Source of the DNA: Micromonospora sp. NBC_01813
GTDB lineage: Bacteria; Actinomycetota; Actinomycetes; Mycobacteriales; Micromonosporaceae
Assembly: GCF_035917335.1 (NCBI RefSeq)
Contig: NZ_CP109067.1
Location: 7,563,001 to 7,627,000, forward strand
DNA length: 64,000 nt
Reading direction: 5' to 3'
Below the pieces are notes generated by a model, which saw only the letters and a program-made list of their open reading frames with translations, did no database searches and was not told the DNA's origin. Position 1 is the first letter of the stretch. Each line of letters starts with the position of its first letter. Positions 50,109-59,221 of this stretch are shown here, one piece after another. A program made the position numbers and the translations under genes.

Positions 50109-51451
50109 GTGCGCGACCAGGACCGGAACTCCGAGATGAGGAGCGGACAATGCCCGGCAGAATCGGAATAGTCGGCATGGGCTACGTCGGGCTGACCCTG
50201 GCGGCCGGCCTGGCCCGCAGCGGATTCGAGGTGCACGGCGTCGACAGCGAGCCGAGGGTGCGCGAATCCTTGGCCCGTGGCCGCGTACACCTGTATGAGC
50301 CCGGCCTCGACGAGGCGCTGCGGGACACGCTCGACAGATCCCTGTTCGTCCACCCGACGCTGCCACCCGGCCTCGACGCCGCGATCATCTGCGTGTCGAC
50401 GCCGGTACGCGACGACACCCGGACGCCGGACCTGACGAACATCGCGGCGGCAGCGAACCAGATCGCCCGGCACTGCGGGCCCGACACACTGGTCGTGGTG
50501 CGCAGCACCGTGCCGGTCGGCACCAGCCGCAGCGTCGTACTGCCGGCCCTGACCCGGGCGTGGGGCCGCGCCCGCCTGGTGATGGCCCCGGAACGCACCA
50601 TTCAGGGCCAGGCGCTGCGCGAGCTGACCGAGCTGCCGCAGGTGGTCGGTGGGCTCGACGACGACAGCCTGCGCGCCGGGGTGGCCCTGTTCGGCCAGCT
50701 CGCCGACCAGGTCGTCACCGTCGCCAGCCTGGAGGCGGCCGAGCTGGTGAAACTCGCCAACAACTGCCACACCGACCTGATCTACGCGTACGGCAACGAG
50801 ATCGCCCTGCTCGCCGGCGAGCACGGGGTGGATCCGTTGGAGGTCGTCCGGGCCGCGAACCACGACTACCCCCGGCCGGACCTGGCCAGACCGGGCTTCG
50901 TCGGCGGAAGCTGCCTGTCCAAGGATCCCTACCTGTTCGGTGCCAGCGCGTCCGGCCACACCCCGTCGCTCGTCGCGGCGGCCCGCCAGCGCAACGAACA
51001 GTTGCCGGTGCACGTCGCCGACACCATGGTGCGGCGACTGCGGCAGCTGCGGGGCGCGACCGCCGGGGCCACCCTCGCCGTGCTCGGCTGGGCGTACAAG
51101 GGATGGCCGCCCACCGACGACATGCGCGGTGCGGCGATCGTGCCGATGATGCCGGCGTTTCGGCGGGCCGGGCTGCGGGTGCTCGGACACGACCCGCTCG
51201 TCGCCGACGATGTGATCCGGGCCCACGGCGGTGAACCGGTCAGCCTGGACAAGGCGTTCAGCGAAGCCGACGCCGTGCTGGTGCTCAACGACCACCCGGA
51301 CTACCGCGCGTTGCCGGTGGCGACACTGCTGCCCGGCACCGGCGTCCGGTTCGTGTACGACTCGTGGCGCATCCTCGACGAGGAGGCGGTGCGGGCGGCC
51401 GGCGTGCGCTACGAGGGCATCGGCTACCGGCCGGCGACGGAGTCGGTGTGA
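50105..51451 (+). CDS. UDP-glucose/ManNAc 6-dehydrogenase family protein
   Basis: This 448-residue NAD-dependent dehydrogenase has the N-terminal dinucleotide motif [16 protein letters not shown], the central helix [26 protein letters not shown] and the catalytic cysteine in [14 protein letters not shown]. It oxidises the C6 of an NDP-sugar to a uronate. The start overlaps the previous stop (ATG 50105), or internal ATG 50150 with a ribosome binding site could be used. Proteins of this type include WecC and UGD, and the sugar itself is unknown. Confidence 0.9.
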   Translation: MSARPGPELRDEERTMPGRIGIVGMGYVGLTLAAGLARSGFEVHGVDSEPRVRESLARGRVHLYEPGLDEALRDTLDRSLFVHPTLPPGLDAAIICVSTPVRDDTRTPDLTNIAAAANQIARHCGPDTLVVVRSTVPVGTSRSVVLPALTRAWGRARLVMAPERTIQGQALRELTELPQVVGGLDDDSLRAGVALFGQLADQVVTVASLEAAELVKLANNCHTDLIYAYGNEIALLAGEHGVDPLEVVRAANHDYPRPDLARPGFVGGSCLSKDPYLFGASASGHTPSLVAAARQRNEQLPVHVADTMVRRLRQLRGATAGATLAVLGWAYKGWPPTDDMRGAAIVPMMPAFRRAGLRVLGHDPLVADDVIRAHGGEPVSLDKAFSEADAVLVLNDHPDYRALPVATLLPGTGVRFVYDSWRILDEEAVRAAGVRYEGIGYRPATESV

Positions 51452-52416
51452 TGCGGGTACTCGTGCTCGGCGGCGCCGGCTTCATCGGCCTGCATCTGGT
51501 GCGGCGCCTCGCCGCCGACGGCCACTCGGTCACCGTGGTCGACGACTTCTCCCGGGGTCGCGACGACGCCGACCTGGCCGTGGTCTGCGCCGACCCGGCG
51601 GTCGAGGTGGTCACCGGTGACCTCACCCGGGCGGCGACCTGGGCCGCGTTGCCACGAGGCTGGGATCAGATCTACCTGCTGGCGGCCGTCGTCGGGGTAC
51701 GCAACGTGGAGGCCGACCCGGCCCGCGTCGTGCGGATCAACACCACCGTCGCGCTGCACCTGATGGACTGGATCACCCCGACCGACCAGGTCTTCTTCTC
51801 CTCCACCAGCGAGGTGTACGCGGGTGCGGTCGACGCCGGTGTCGCCGCCGTACCGACGGGGGAGGACGTGCCCGCGATGGTGGCCGACGTGACCGCGCCC
51901 CGGTTCGCGTACGCCACCAGCAAGTTGCTCGGCGAGGCGGCGGTGCTGCACGGCGCCCGGGCGGTCGGCGCGCGTGCGGTGGTGGGCCGCTTCCACAACG
52001 TGTACGGGCCGAGGATGGGCGCCGACCACGTCGTACCGGAGATGTCGCTGCGGGCGATCCGGGGCGAGGACCCGTTCCGGGTGCCGGGGGCCGACCAGTA
52101 CCGGGCGTTCTGCCACGTCGACGACGCGGTCGAGGCGATGATCCGGCTGATGGCCACCGGGCAGGCGGCCGGCGAGATCGTGCACATCGGCAACGACGCC
52201 GAGCAGACGAACATCGCCGACCTCGCGAAGCTGGTGCTGCGGGTCGCCGGCGCCCACGCGAGTCTGCGGCCGGAGCCGGCACCCGCCGGATCGGTGCATC
52301 GGCGCTGCCCGGACCTGGGCAAACTGCGCCGGCTCACCGGCTACCAGCCCAGGGTGGCGCTGGAGGACGGCGTCAGCCAGACCTTCGCCTGGTACCGCGA
52401 CCACCACGCCGGATGA
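51451..52416 (+). CDS. NAD-dependent nucleotide-sugar epimerase/dehydratase
   Basis: This 321-residue extended SDR has GGAGFIGLHLVRRL, the active-site serine in FFSSTSEVYAG, and Y-x-x-x-K in YATSKLLGEAAV. It acts on nucleotide sugars, as epimerase or decarboxylase-like. Its start ATG 51451 overlaps the preceding stop; the open frame beginning at 51364 is longer but its extra part is out of the gene. It is in a run of six overlapping or nearly touching genes. Confidence 0.9.
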   Translation: MRVLVLGGAGFIGLHLVRRLAADGHSVTVVDDFSRGRDDADLAVVCADPAVEVVTGDLTRAATWAALPRGWDQIYLLAAVVGVRNVEADPARVVRINTTVALHLMDWITPTDQVFFSSTSEVYAGAVDAGVAAVPTGEDVPAMVADVTAPRFAYATSKLLGEAAVLHGARAVGARAVVGRFHNVYGPRMGADHVVPEMSLRAIRGEDPFRVPGADQYRAFCHVDDAVEAMIRLMATGQAAGEIVHIGNDAEQTNIADLAKLVLRVAGAHASLRPEPAPAGSVHRRCPDLGKLRRLTGYQPRVALEDGVSQTFAWYRDHHAG

Positions 52417-52444
52417 GACGTATATCAGTAGGGAGGTACCGCCA

Positions 52445-53275
52445 GTGCGGGTGAGTCTGGGCAGACGAATCCTCGACGTGTTCGACGACCGGATGGATCC
52501 CCGGCTGATCGCCGGTCTCGGCTCCATCGCCCTGTCGGTGCGTTCCCGGTCGCGCTGCACCGTCCGGTACGAGCAGGGCAACTGGGTCCACCGGTATCCG
52601 GCCGGCATCGTGGTCAGTACGACCTTGAGTGGCCTGACCGCGCAGATGGAGGACCAGGTCGCCCAGGACACCTTCCTGTACGGCTACCGTCCGCGGCCCG
52701 GTGACACCGTCGTCGACATCGGCGCCGGGGTCGGCACCGAGGTCCGGTTGTTCTCCCGACTGGTCGGCGACACCGGCCGGGTGGTGAGCATCGAGGCCCA
52801 CCCGAGGACGTTCCGCTGTCTGCACCGCACCGTCGAGCTCAACGCGCTGACGAACGTGACACTGCTGGAGTGCGCGGTCGTCGGTGAAGCCGGTCCGGTC
52901 TACCTGGAGGACGACGCGGTCGATCACCTGCGTAACGGGCTCACCTCCGAGGCGGCCGGTGGCGTCGAGGTCACCGGCCGGCGGCTCGACGAGGTGATGG
53001 CCGCCGCCGGGATCGACCGGATCGACCTGTTGAAGATGAACATCGAAGGCGCGGAGCTGGGCGTACTGGCCGGATCCGGCGACGCGCTCGACGCGGTCGA
53101 CAACCTGGTGGTGTCGTGCCACGACTTCAAGGCCGCTGGGCCGACCGACGCCTGGATGTGCACCTTCGCCGGGGTCACCGACCTGCTGACCGAGGCCGGC
53201 TATCGGATCACGACCCGACCCGACGACCCCCGGCCGTGGATCCCCTACTACGTCTACGCATCCCGGCGCGGCTGA
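52445..53275 (+). CDS. FkbM-family methyltransferase
   Basis: This 276-residue SAM-dependent methyltransferase shows VVDIGAGVGTEVRLFSRLV (motif I), SIEAHPRTFRCLHRTVELN and IDLLKMNIEGAELGVL, as in FkbM/hexosyl O-methyltransferases. It probably O-methylates a sugar of the polymer or a lipid intermediate. GTG 52445 follows GGGAGGT. It overlaps the sulfotransferase gene. Confidence 0.88.
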   Translation: MRVSLGRRILDVFDDRMDPRLIAGLGSIALSVRSRSRCTVRYEQGNWVHRYPAGIVVSTTLSGLTAQMEDQVAQDTFLYGYRPRPGDTVVDIGAGVGTEVRLFSRLVGDTGRVVSIEAHPRTFRCLHRTVELNALTNVTLLECAVVGEAGPVYLEDDAVDHLRNGLTSEAAGGVEVTGRRLDEVMAAAGIDRIDLLKMNIEGAELGVLAGSGDALDAVDNLVVSCHDFKAAGPTDAWMCTFAGVTDLLTEAGYRITTRPDDPRPWIPYYVYASRRG

Positions 53276-54288
53276 TGCGACTGCTCTTCATCGGTGGAAT
53301 GGGCCGCAGCGGCAGCACCCTGGTCGAGCGGGTGCTGAACGAACTGCCGGGGGTCTGCGGGCTCGGCGAGGTCACCCACGTCTGGCACAACGGGGTACGC
53401 GACAACCGGCTGTGCGGCTGCGGCGCGCCGTTCCGGCAGTGCCCACTGTGGCGGGCGGTCGGCCAGCGGGCCTTCGGCGGGTGGGACAACGTCGATCTCG
53501 ACCGGGTGGACGCGCTGCGCGACGCCGTCGGGCGGACCCGGCACGTTCCCGCGCTCGCCGGTCGCTGGCTGCCCGCGCGCCGCCGTGCCCAGTTGGCCGA
53601 GTACGTCGACCTGTACGTGCGGATCTACGCGGCGGCCGCCGCTGTCACCGGCGCTGCGCTGATCGTCGACTCGTCGAAGGACACCGCGTTGGCGTTCGGC
53701 CTGCGGCGGGCCGGCGACGTCGACCTGCGCGTCCTGCACCTGGTACGGGATCCACGGGGGGTGGCGTACTCCTGGACCAGGCGGGTGCGCGACCAGGAGA
53801 CCGGTGAGCTGGTCGCCGTGCCGAGATTTCCCGCGCTGCGGTGCGCGCTGGCCTGGACCGGCCACAACGCGGCCTACGACCTGTTGGCGTGGAGCGGGCA
53901 CAACGCGGCGTCCGACCGGCCGGTACGCCGGATGCGGTACGAGGAGTTCCTCGTCGACGCGCCGGGGGCGGTCGGCGCACTCGCCGGCTTCGCCGGCCGG
54001 CCGGTGTCCGGAGCCGACCTGACCTTCCTGTCCGGTGGGCAGGTGGAGCTTGGCGTGCTGCACAGCGTCTCCGGCAACCGGATGCGGTTCGACACCGGCC
54101 GGTTGGCGTTGCGGATGGACGATGCCTGGCGTACGGCACTGTCGGCCGGTGCTCGCAGTCTCATCGGCGTGCTGTGCGCGCCGCTGTTGCTGCGGTACGG
54201 CTACCACCGGCAGCTCCCGTCGGTCCCGTCGGTGTTCCAGAGTGACCACTTGCCGGATCCACAACCACAAAAACGGCAAAAGGTATAG
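53275..54288 (+). CDS. PAPS-dependent sulfotransferase
   Basis: This 337-residue protein has the 5'-phosphosulfate loop FIGGMGRSGSTLVERVL and the 3'-phosphate motif VLHLVRDPRGVAYSWT of the sulfotransferase family. It transfers sulfate from PAPS to a hydroxyl, here probably a sugar. The ATG overlaps the methyltransferase stop. The N-terminal part has a CGCGAPFRQCPLW cysteine cluster also seen in bacterial PAPS sulfotransferases. It shares a cluster with glycosyltransferases and a flippase, so the final polymer is likely sulfated. Confidence 0.88.
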   Translation: MRLLFIGGMGRSGSTLVERVLNELPGVCGLGEVTHVWHNGVRDNRLCGCGAPFRQCPLWRAVGQRAFGGWDNVDLDRVDALRDAVGRTRHVPALAGRWLPARRRAQLAEYVDLYVRIYAAAAAVTGAALIVDSSKDTALAFGLRRAGDVDLRVLHLVRDPRGVAYSWTRRVRDQETGELVAVPRFPALRCALAWTGHNAAYDLLAWSGHNAASDRPVRRMRYEEFLVDAPGAVGALAGFAGRPVSGADLTFLSGGQVELGVLHSVSGNRMRFDTGRLALRMDDAWRTALSAGARSLIGVLCAPLLLRYGYHRQLPSVPSVFQSDHLPDPQPQKRQKV

Positions 54289-54337
54289 ATTTCCCTCAGC
54301 TGTTCTACATCGTGGTAACACGGCGTCAGGAGGTCCG

Positions 54338-55540
54338 ATGCGGGTGGTGGTGACGGTCGAGGGCCGGTTCGCGCGTACCCCCGACGGAGCGATCTGGACG
54401 CAGACCGGCCAGGACCATCAGTTCTGGACCGGATACCTGGCGGCGTTCGACCAGGTCCGGGTCGTCGCCCGGGTCCGGGACACCACCGCCCCGGCGAGTG
54501 ACGCCAAACGCGTCACCGGGCCCGGCGTCGACGTCTGGCCGGTGCCGTACTACATCGGTCCGTACCAGTATCTCGCCAAGCGGCCCGCGATCGGGCGGGC
54601 GATCCACCAGGCGGCCAGCGACCGCGACGCGGTGATCATGCGCGTTCCGTCCCCGATCGGCACCATCCTCGCCGCCGCCCGCGAGCGCCGCGCGCTGCCG
54701 TACGCGCTGGAAGTCGTCGGCGACCCGGACGACCTCTTCGCACCCGGCGTCGTGGACCACCCACTGCGCCCGCTGCTGCGCCAGCGCTACGTCGGCAGCC
54801 TGCGCCAGCAGTGCCGATCGGCGGTCTGCGTCGCCTACGTGACCGACGGATACCTGCAGGGCAGATACCCGGCCGGCCAAGGCGCCATCAGCGTCGCGGT
54901 GTCCGACGTCGACCTCGCCACGGCGGCGTACGTCCCTACCCCCCGCGGCGTCGAGCAGACGCGCCACGCCAGCACCCTCATCTCCATCGGCTCGCTCGAG
55001 CAACGGTACAAAGGCATCGACACCCTCATCGAGGCACTCGCGACGCTCGTCGGCAACGGGCGACGACTGCGACTGGTACACGTCGGCGACGGCCGGTACC
55101 GAAGCCAACTGCAGGCACACGCGCGCCGGTGCGGCGTCGCCGACCGGGTCGTCTTCACCGGCTCGGTGCCGGCCGGCGAGGCCGTCCGCCAGCGACTCGA
55201 CGCCGCCGACCTGTTCGTCATGCCGTCGCGCACCGAGGGTCTGCCCCGCGCGTTGATCGAGGCGATGGCCCGTGGGCTGCCCGCTGTCGGATCGACCGTC
55301 GGCGGCATCCCCGAGCTGCTGCCCCCCGAGTTCCTCGTCCCACCCGACGACCCGACCCGGCTCGCCGACACGATCGCGACGGTCCTGGACCACCCGGAGC
55401 TGATGGCCGCCGCGTCGGCCCGCAACCTGGCGCGGGCCCGGGACTACTCGGCGCAGACGCTCGCCGACCGGCGTACCGGCTACTACCGGTCCGTCGCCGA
55501 GGCGACCGCCGGCCGGTCCGGGCAACGGAGCTACGCATGA
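54338..55540 (+). CDS. GT4-type glycosyltransferase
   Basis: This 400-residue protein has a GT-B fold with the nucleotide-sugar motif DLFVMPSRTEGLPRALIEAMARGLPAVGS (E-x7-E type). STLISIGSLEQRYKGIDTLIEAL opens the C-terminal domain. AGGAGG precedes ATG 54338 and there is a 49-base gap before it, so an internal promoter is possible. It overlaps the next glycosyltransferase by four bases. Confidence 0.88.
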   Translation: MRVVVTVEGRFARTPDGAIWTQTGQDHQFWTGYLAAFDQVRVVARVRDTTAPASDAKRVTGPGVDVWPVPYYIGPYQYLAKRPAIGRAIHQAASDRDAVIMRVPSPIGTILAAARERRALPYALEVVGDPDDLFAPGVVDHPLRPLLRQRYVGSLRQQCRSAVCVAYVTDGYLQGRYPAGQGAISVAVSDVDLATAAYVPTPRGVEQTRHASTLISIGSLEQRYKGIDTLIEALATLVGNGRRLRLVHVGDGRYRSQLQAHARRCGVADRVVFTGSVPAGEAVRQRLDAADLFVMPSRTEGLPRALIEAMARGLPAVGSTVGGIPELLPPEFLVPPDDPTRLADTIATVLDHPELMAAASARNLARARDYSAQTLADRRTGYYRSVAEATAGRSGQRSYA

Positions 55541-56709
55541 CCAGATCGCACACCGCACCGCCGGCCCCGCCCCGCGCAACACCCACCTCAGTGACGCAGG
55601 TGGTGCACGTCATCGGGACCCTGGACCGGGGTGGCGCGGAGACGCTGTCCCTCGACATGTGTCGGGCCATCCCGACCACCGCCGTCCGGCAGACGTTCAT
55701 CACCCTGGGTGGGCGGGAAGGCAGCCTGGCGGACCAGTTCCGGGCCGCTGGCGCCACCGTCGTCCAATGCCCACAGCGCCCAGCGGTCACCTTCCCGTAC
55801 CGGCTGTGGCGATGCCTGCGCCCGATGCGGCCCGACGCGGTCGTCTCCCACATCAGCCTGTTCAGCGCCGTGGTGCTGACCGTCGCCGCAGCGATGCGCG
55901 TGCCGGTACGGATCGCCCGGATGTGGAGCGAAGGCGACGGCCGGGCGGACACCGTCGCCCGCCGGGCGCTGCGCGCGGTGCTGCGGCGACTGCTCCGACC
56001 GGTCGCCACCGACATCGTCGCGGTCAGCGACGCCGCGATGGCCTACGCCGGCCGATCCGTCGGCGAGCCGGGCTGCCGGATCCTCTACAACAGCGTCGAC
56101 GCCACCCGGGTCGCCGGCTGGGACCGACCATCGGCCCGGCGGCGCTGGGGCATCCCGGACGACGCCAGCGTCGTCGGCTACATCGGCCGTGCGTCGCCGG
56201 AGAAGAACCGACCATTCCTGGTGGACGTCCACCGGGCGGTCCAGGCCAAGTCCCCCCGGGCGCAGTCACGTCGGGCCCGGCTGCTGATCATCGGCCCGTT
56301 CGGCGTCGACGACGTGGTGTCGGCCCACCCGGACGTGCCGGACGACCCGACGATCATCCTCGGCGGCGAAGCCGACGAGATCGCCTCCGTACTCGCCGCC
56401 ACCGACGTGTTCGTCCTGCCGTCACTGTGGGAAGGACTGCCCGGCGTCGTACTCGAAGCACTCGCCGCCGGCGTCCCCGTCGTCGCTACCAACCTGCCCT
56501 GCCTGCGGGAAGCCGCCCAGTACGTCGACGGGCTCACCCTCGTCGACCTGTCCGACGGGCCGGCTCGATGGGCCGACGCGGTGCGCCGCAGTGTCCAGAC
56601 ATCGCCGGCGCGGCGCGACGAGATCCGGGCCAGCTTCCGGGCGTCGCCGTTCCAGACCGACCAGGCCGCAGCCCAGTGGCGGACACTGTGGCGGGCGGAC
56701 CATTCGTGA
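55537..56709 (+). CDS. GT4-type glycosyltransferase
   Basis: This 390-residue protein has a GT-B fold. VIGTLDRGGAETLSLDMCRAIP is the N-terminal acceptor-binding motif, VGYIGRASPEKNRPFLVDVH the linker to the donor domain, and DVFVLPSLWEGLPGVVLEALAAGVPVV the E-x7-E donor motif. It adds a sugar to the growing repeat unit. Its start overlaps the previous gene's stop, and its own stop overlaps the flippase GTG. Confidence 0.88.
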   Translation: MTRSHTAPPAPPRATPTSVTQVVHVIGTLDRGGAETLSLDMCRAIPTTAVRQTFITLGGREGSLADQFRAAGATVVQCPQRPAVTFPYRLWRCLRPMRPDAVVSHISLFSAVVLTVAAAMRVPVRIARMWSEGDGRADTVARRALRAVLRRLLRPVATDIVAVSDAAMAYAGRSVGEPGCRILYNSVDATRVAGWDRPSARRRWGIPDDASVVGYIGRASPEKNRPFLVDVHRAVQAKSPRAQSRRARLLIIGPFGVDDVVSAHPDVPDDPTIILGGEADEIASVLAATDVFVLPSLWEGLPGVVLEALAAGVPVVATNLPCLREAAQYVDGLTLVDLSDGPARWADAVRRSVQTSPARRDEIRASFRASPFQTDQAAAQWRTLWRADHS

Positions 56710-58001
56710 TCCTCGACCGGCGGCTCGCCGTGGCGTTCCTGACCGGATCCAGTGCGGTCCAGATGGGCGGAAACATGGTGGCGGCCCTGATGGCCAGCAG
56801 CGTGCTCGGCCCGCACGGCCGCGGCCTGATGGTGCTGGGTGTGTCCACCGCCGGGATCGTGCCGCTGCTCGCCGGGCTGGGCACCGGACCGCAGCTACGG
56901 TCGGCGTACCCGTCGACGACCAGCGGACCGCAGCGGCGCGACCTGCTCGCCGGATACACCTGGTGGTCGGTCGCGGCCGTGGCCGTCGCCGCCGTACTGG
57001 CCATCACCGTCTCGGCGCTGTCCGCGCCGCTGATCGACCCGGCGCTCGCACAACCGGGATACCTCCTCGCGCTGTCCGTCCTGACCTGCGGCTACGTCGC
57101 GCACACCCAACTGCCTGACCTCTGGTACGCCGCCGGACTGTTCCGCGCCGGCAGCGGGTGGGCGGTGACGACCACCCTCGGCGGGATGACCGGCCTGCTC
57201 GTCGCGGTGGCGGTCGCCCCCACCGTGACCGGGCTGCTGCTCGCCCAGGGCATCGGCATGCTGGCGGCGAACACCGCCCAACTGACCCGGCTGCGCACCG
57301 CCGGCCTGCTCCGCTTCCAGCTGCCCAGCCGCGCCGAACTGCGGGGCCTGCTGCGCCGGGGTTGTGGGGCACTCGGGCTGACCCTCGGGCTGGCGCTGAC
57401 GCTCCGACTGGACCGCTACGTGCTGGGCACGATCGCCGGCGCCGCCGCGGTCGGCGTCTACTCGGTCGCGTCCACCCTGGGCCAGCTGCCCCGGATGGTC
57501 CCCAACGCCATCGGCCAACTCGTCAACCGGGACGCCGCCGTAGCGGGAGCCGCGTTCCGGCCCGCCCGCGTGCTGGGCCGGACCGTCGCGGTGGCCGTGG
57601 TCGCCGCTGTGGTGACGGCCGTCGTCGGCTGGCTGGTGATCGTCCCGCTGCTGGGTCCCGAGTTCGCCGCCGCCAAACCCCTGCTGCTGGTCCTGCTGGT
57701 CGCCGAGGTCGCGTTCGTGCCGTACACCGTGGCGAGCCGGGCACTGCTGGGCGCCGGCTGGATGCGTACCGTCGGTGTGTTCGGTCTGATCTGGAGCGTC
57801 GCGGCGGTGACGTTGTTCTTCGTCACCATCCGACTGTGGGGAACGCTCGGTGCGGCGCTGGCCTGCATCACCCTGTACGCCGGCCTGTCCGCCTCGTCCT
57901 GGCTGCTGCTGTCGCGGGGTCTCGCCCGAGCCCGATCCCGCGAACCCGACACGCGGGCACCCGACACCCAGCCGGCAGCCGTCCCGCTCACCCGGGTCTG
58001 A
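56706..58001 (+). CDS. Polysaccharide flippase (Wzx/MATE-like)
   Basis: This 431-residue protein has about twelve hydrophobic segments and belongs to the polysaccharide-transport branch of the MOP superfamily. Its spans occur in a regular two-six layout with Gly/Ala-rich membrane helices, and charged loops such as RLRTAGLLRFQLPSRAELRG. It would flip lipid-linked repeat units to the outside for the polymerase. GTG 56706 overlaps the previous stop. No gene for an initiating phosphoglycosyl transferase is in the window, so that step must be encoded elsewhere. Confidence 0.85.
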   Translation: MILDRRLAVAFLTGSSAVQMGGNMVAALMASSVLGPHGRGLMVLGVSTAGIVPLLAGLGTGPQLRSAYPSTTSGPQRRDLLAGYTWWSVAAVAVAAVLAITVSALSAPLIDPALAQPGYLLALSVLTCGYVAHTQLPDLWYAAGLFRAGSGWAVTTTLGGMTGLLVAVAVAPTVTGLLLAQGIGMLAANTAQLTRLRTAGLLRFQLPSRAELRGLLRRGCGALGLTLGLALTLRLDRYVLGTIAGAAAVGVYSVASTLGQLPRMVPNAIGQLVNRDAAVAGAAFRPARVLGRTVAVAVVAAVVTAVVGWLVIVPLLGPEFAAAKPLLLVLLVAEVAFVPYTVASRALLGAGWMRTVGVFGLIWSVAAVTLFFVTIRLWGTLGAALACITLYAGLSASSWLLLSRGLARARSREPDTRAPDTQPAAVPLTRV

Positions 58002-58029
58002 GCCACGATCGACGACAGGAGCAGCGCCG

Positions 58030-59154
58030 ATGCTTCCCTACGGACGACCCAGCCTCGACGAATCGGACGCGGCAGCGGTCGCCGCCGCCGTACGCAGCGA
58101 ATGGCTGACCTCCGGGCCGACCGTACGCCGCTTCGAGGCCGAACTCGGCGCGTACGTCGGCGGGGCCGGCTGCGTCAGCGTCAGCTCCGGCACCGCCGCG
58201 CTGCACACCGCGTACGCTGCCGCCGGCCTGCGCCCCGGCGACGAGGTGATCACCACGCCGCTGACGTTCGTCGCCACGGCGGCCACCGCGGCCCTGCACG
58301 GCGCCCGGGTGGTCTTCGCCGACGTCGAGGACGCCACCGGCAACCTCGACCCGGCCGCGACACAGGCCGCCGTCACCGCACGGACCCGGGTCGTCACCGC
58401 CGTCGACTACGCCGGACATCCCGCCGAGTACCAGCAGCTACGCAAGGTGGCGGCCGACGCCGGCGCCCTGCTGATCGACGACGCGGCACACGCCATCGGC
58501 TCCACCTACCACGGCGCACCGGTCGGCACCCTCGCCGACCTCACCACCTTCTCGTTCTTCCCGACCAAGAACCTCACCACCGGCGAAGGCGGCGCCGTCA
58601 CCGGCACCGACCCGGACCTGCTCGACCGGGTACGCCGGTTCGCCAGCCACGGCATGGTGCGCGACCCCGACCGGCTGCGCCACCCGGACGAAGGTGGCTG
58701 GCACCAGGAGGTGCACAGCTTCGGCCTCAACTACCGGCTCTCCGACGTGCTGTGCGCGCTCGGGCTGAGCCAACTCGCCCGACTGCCGCACTTCAAAGCC
58801 CGCCGGGCGCGGATCGCGGCCCGCTACCGTGAACTGCTCGCGGACGTGCCGGGGCTGCGGCTACCCGAGCAGCGACCCTGGGTCGACCCGGTCTGGCACC
58901 TCTACCCGGTACGGGTCCTCGACGGCCGCCGCCGCGAGGTCTACGACCGGATGCGGGCGGCGGGCATCGGCGTACAGGTCAACTACCTGCCGGTCTACCG
59001 GCACCCGGTCTTCGCCGACCTCGGCTACCGACCAGGTATGTGTCCGGTCGCGGAGGCGTACTACGCCGAGGAACTCTCCCTGCCGATCTACCCGGACCTG
59101 ACCGACGCCGACCAGGACCGGGTCATCGACGCGCTCCAGACCATCCTGCGCTGA
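58030..59154 (+). CDS. DegT/DnrJ/EryC1-type sugar aminotransferase
   Basis: This 374-residue PLP enzyme has the catalytic lysine in FSFFPTKNLTTGEGGAV and the substrate loop SGTAALHTAYAAAGLRPGDEV of nucleotide-sugar aminotransferases. It converts a keto sugar to an amino sugar. The ATG is preceded by AGGAG, 28 bases after the flippase stop. Its C-terminal codons and stop are the first unit of a three-unit 21-base repeat. It is last in the glycan operon. Confidence 0.9.
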   Translation: MLPYGRPSLDESDAAAVAAAVRSEWLTSGPTVRRFEAELGAYVGGAGCVSVSSGTAALHTAYAAAGLRPGDEVITTPLTFVATAATAALHGARVVFADVEDATGNLDPAATQAAVTARTRVVTAVDYAGHPAEYQQLRKVAADAGALLIDDAAHAIGSTYHGAPVGTLADLTTFSFFPTKNLTTGEGGAVTGTDPDLLDRVRRFASHGMVRDPDRLRHPDEGGWHQEVHSFGLNYRLSDVLCALGLSQLARLPHFKARRARIAARYRELLADVPGLRLPEQRPWVDPVWHLYPVRVLDGRRREVYDRMRAAGIGVQVNYLPVYRHPVFADLGYRPGMCPVAEAYYAEELSLPIYPDLTDADQDRVIDALQTILR

Positions 59155-59208
59155 AGCTGGACCCTCCTGCACTGAAGCCGGACCGTTCTGCGCTGAAGCG
59201 GACCGGTT
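59146..59208 (+). repeat. Three tandem 21-bp repeats at the end of the aminotransferase gene
   Basis: Units at 59146-59166, 59167-59187 and 59188-59208 share CTGC-CTGAAGC-GGACC with small changes. The first contains the gene's final codons and TGA; each later unit repeats the stop in the same frame. The array ends in the convergent hairpin described next. Confidence 0.8.
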
Positions 59209-59221
59209 CGGCGCTTCAGCG
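59199..59221. terminator. Hairpin between convergent genes
   Basis: CTGAAGCG, eleven bases further on, CGCTTCAG, and flanking GCGGACC/GGTCCGC form overlapping dyads. The structure overlaps the stop of the regulator gene (59216-59218). A bidirectional terminator is likely; there is no T-run. Confidence 0.5.
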
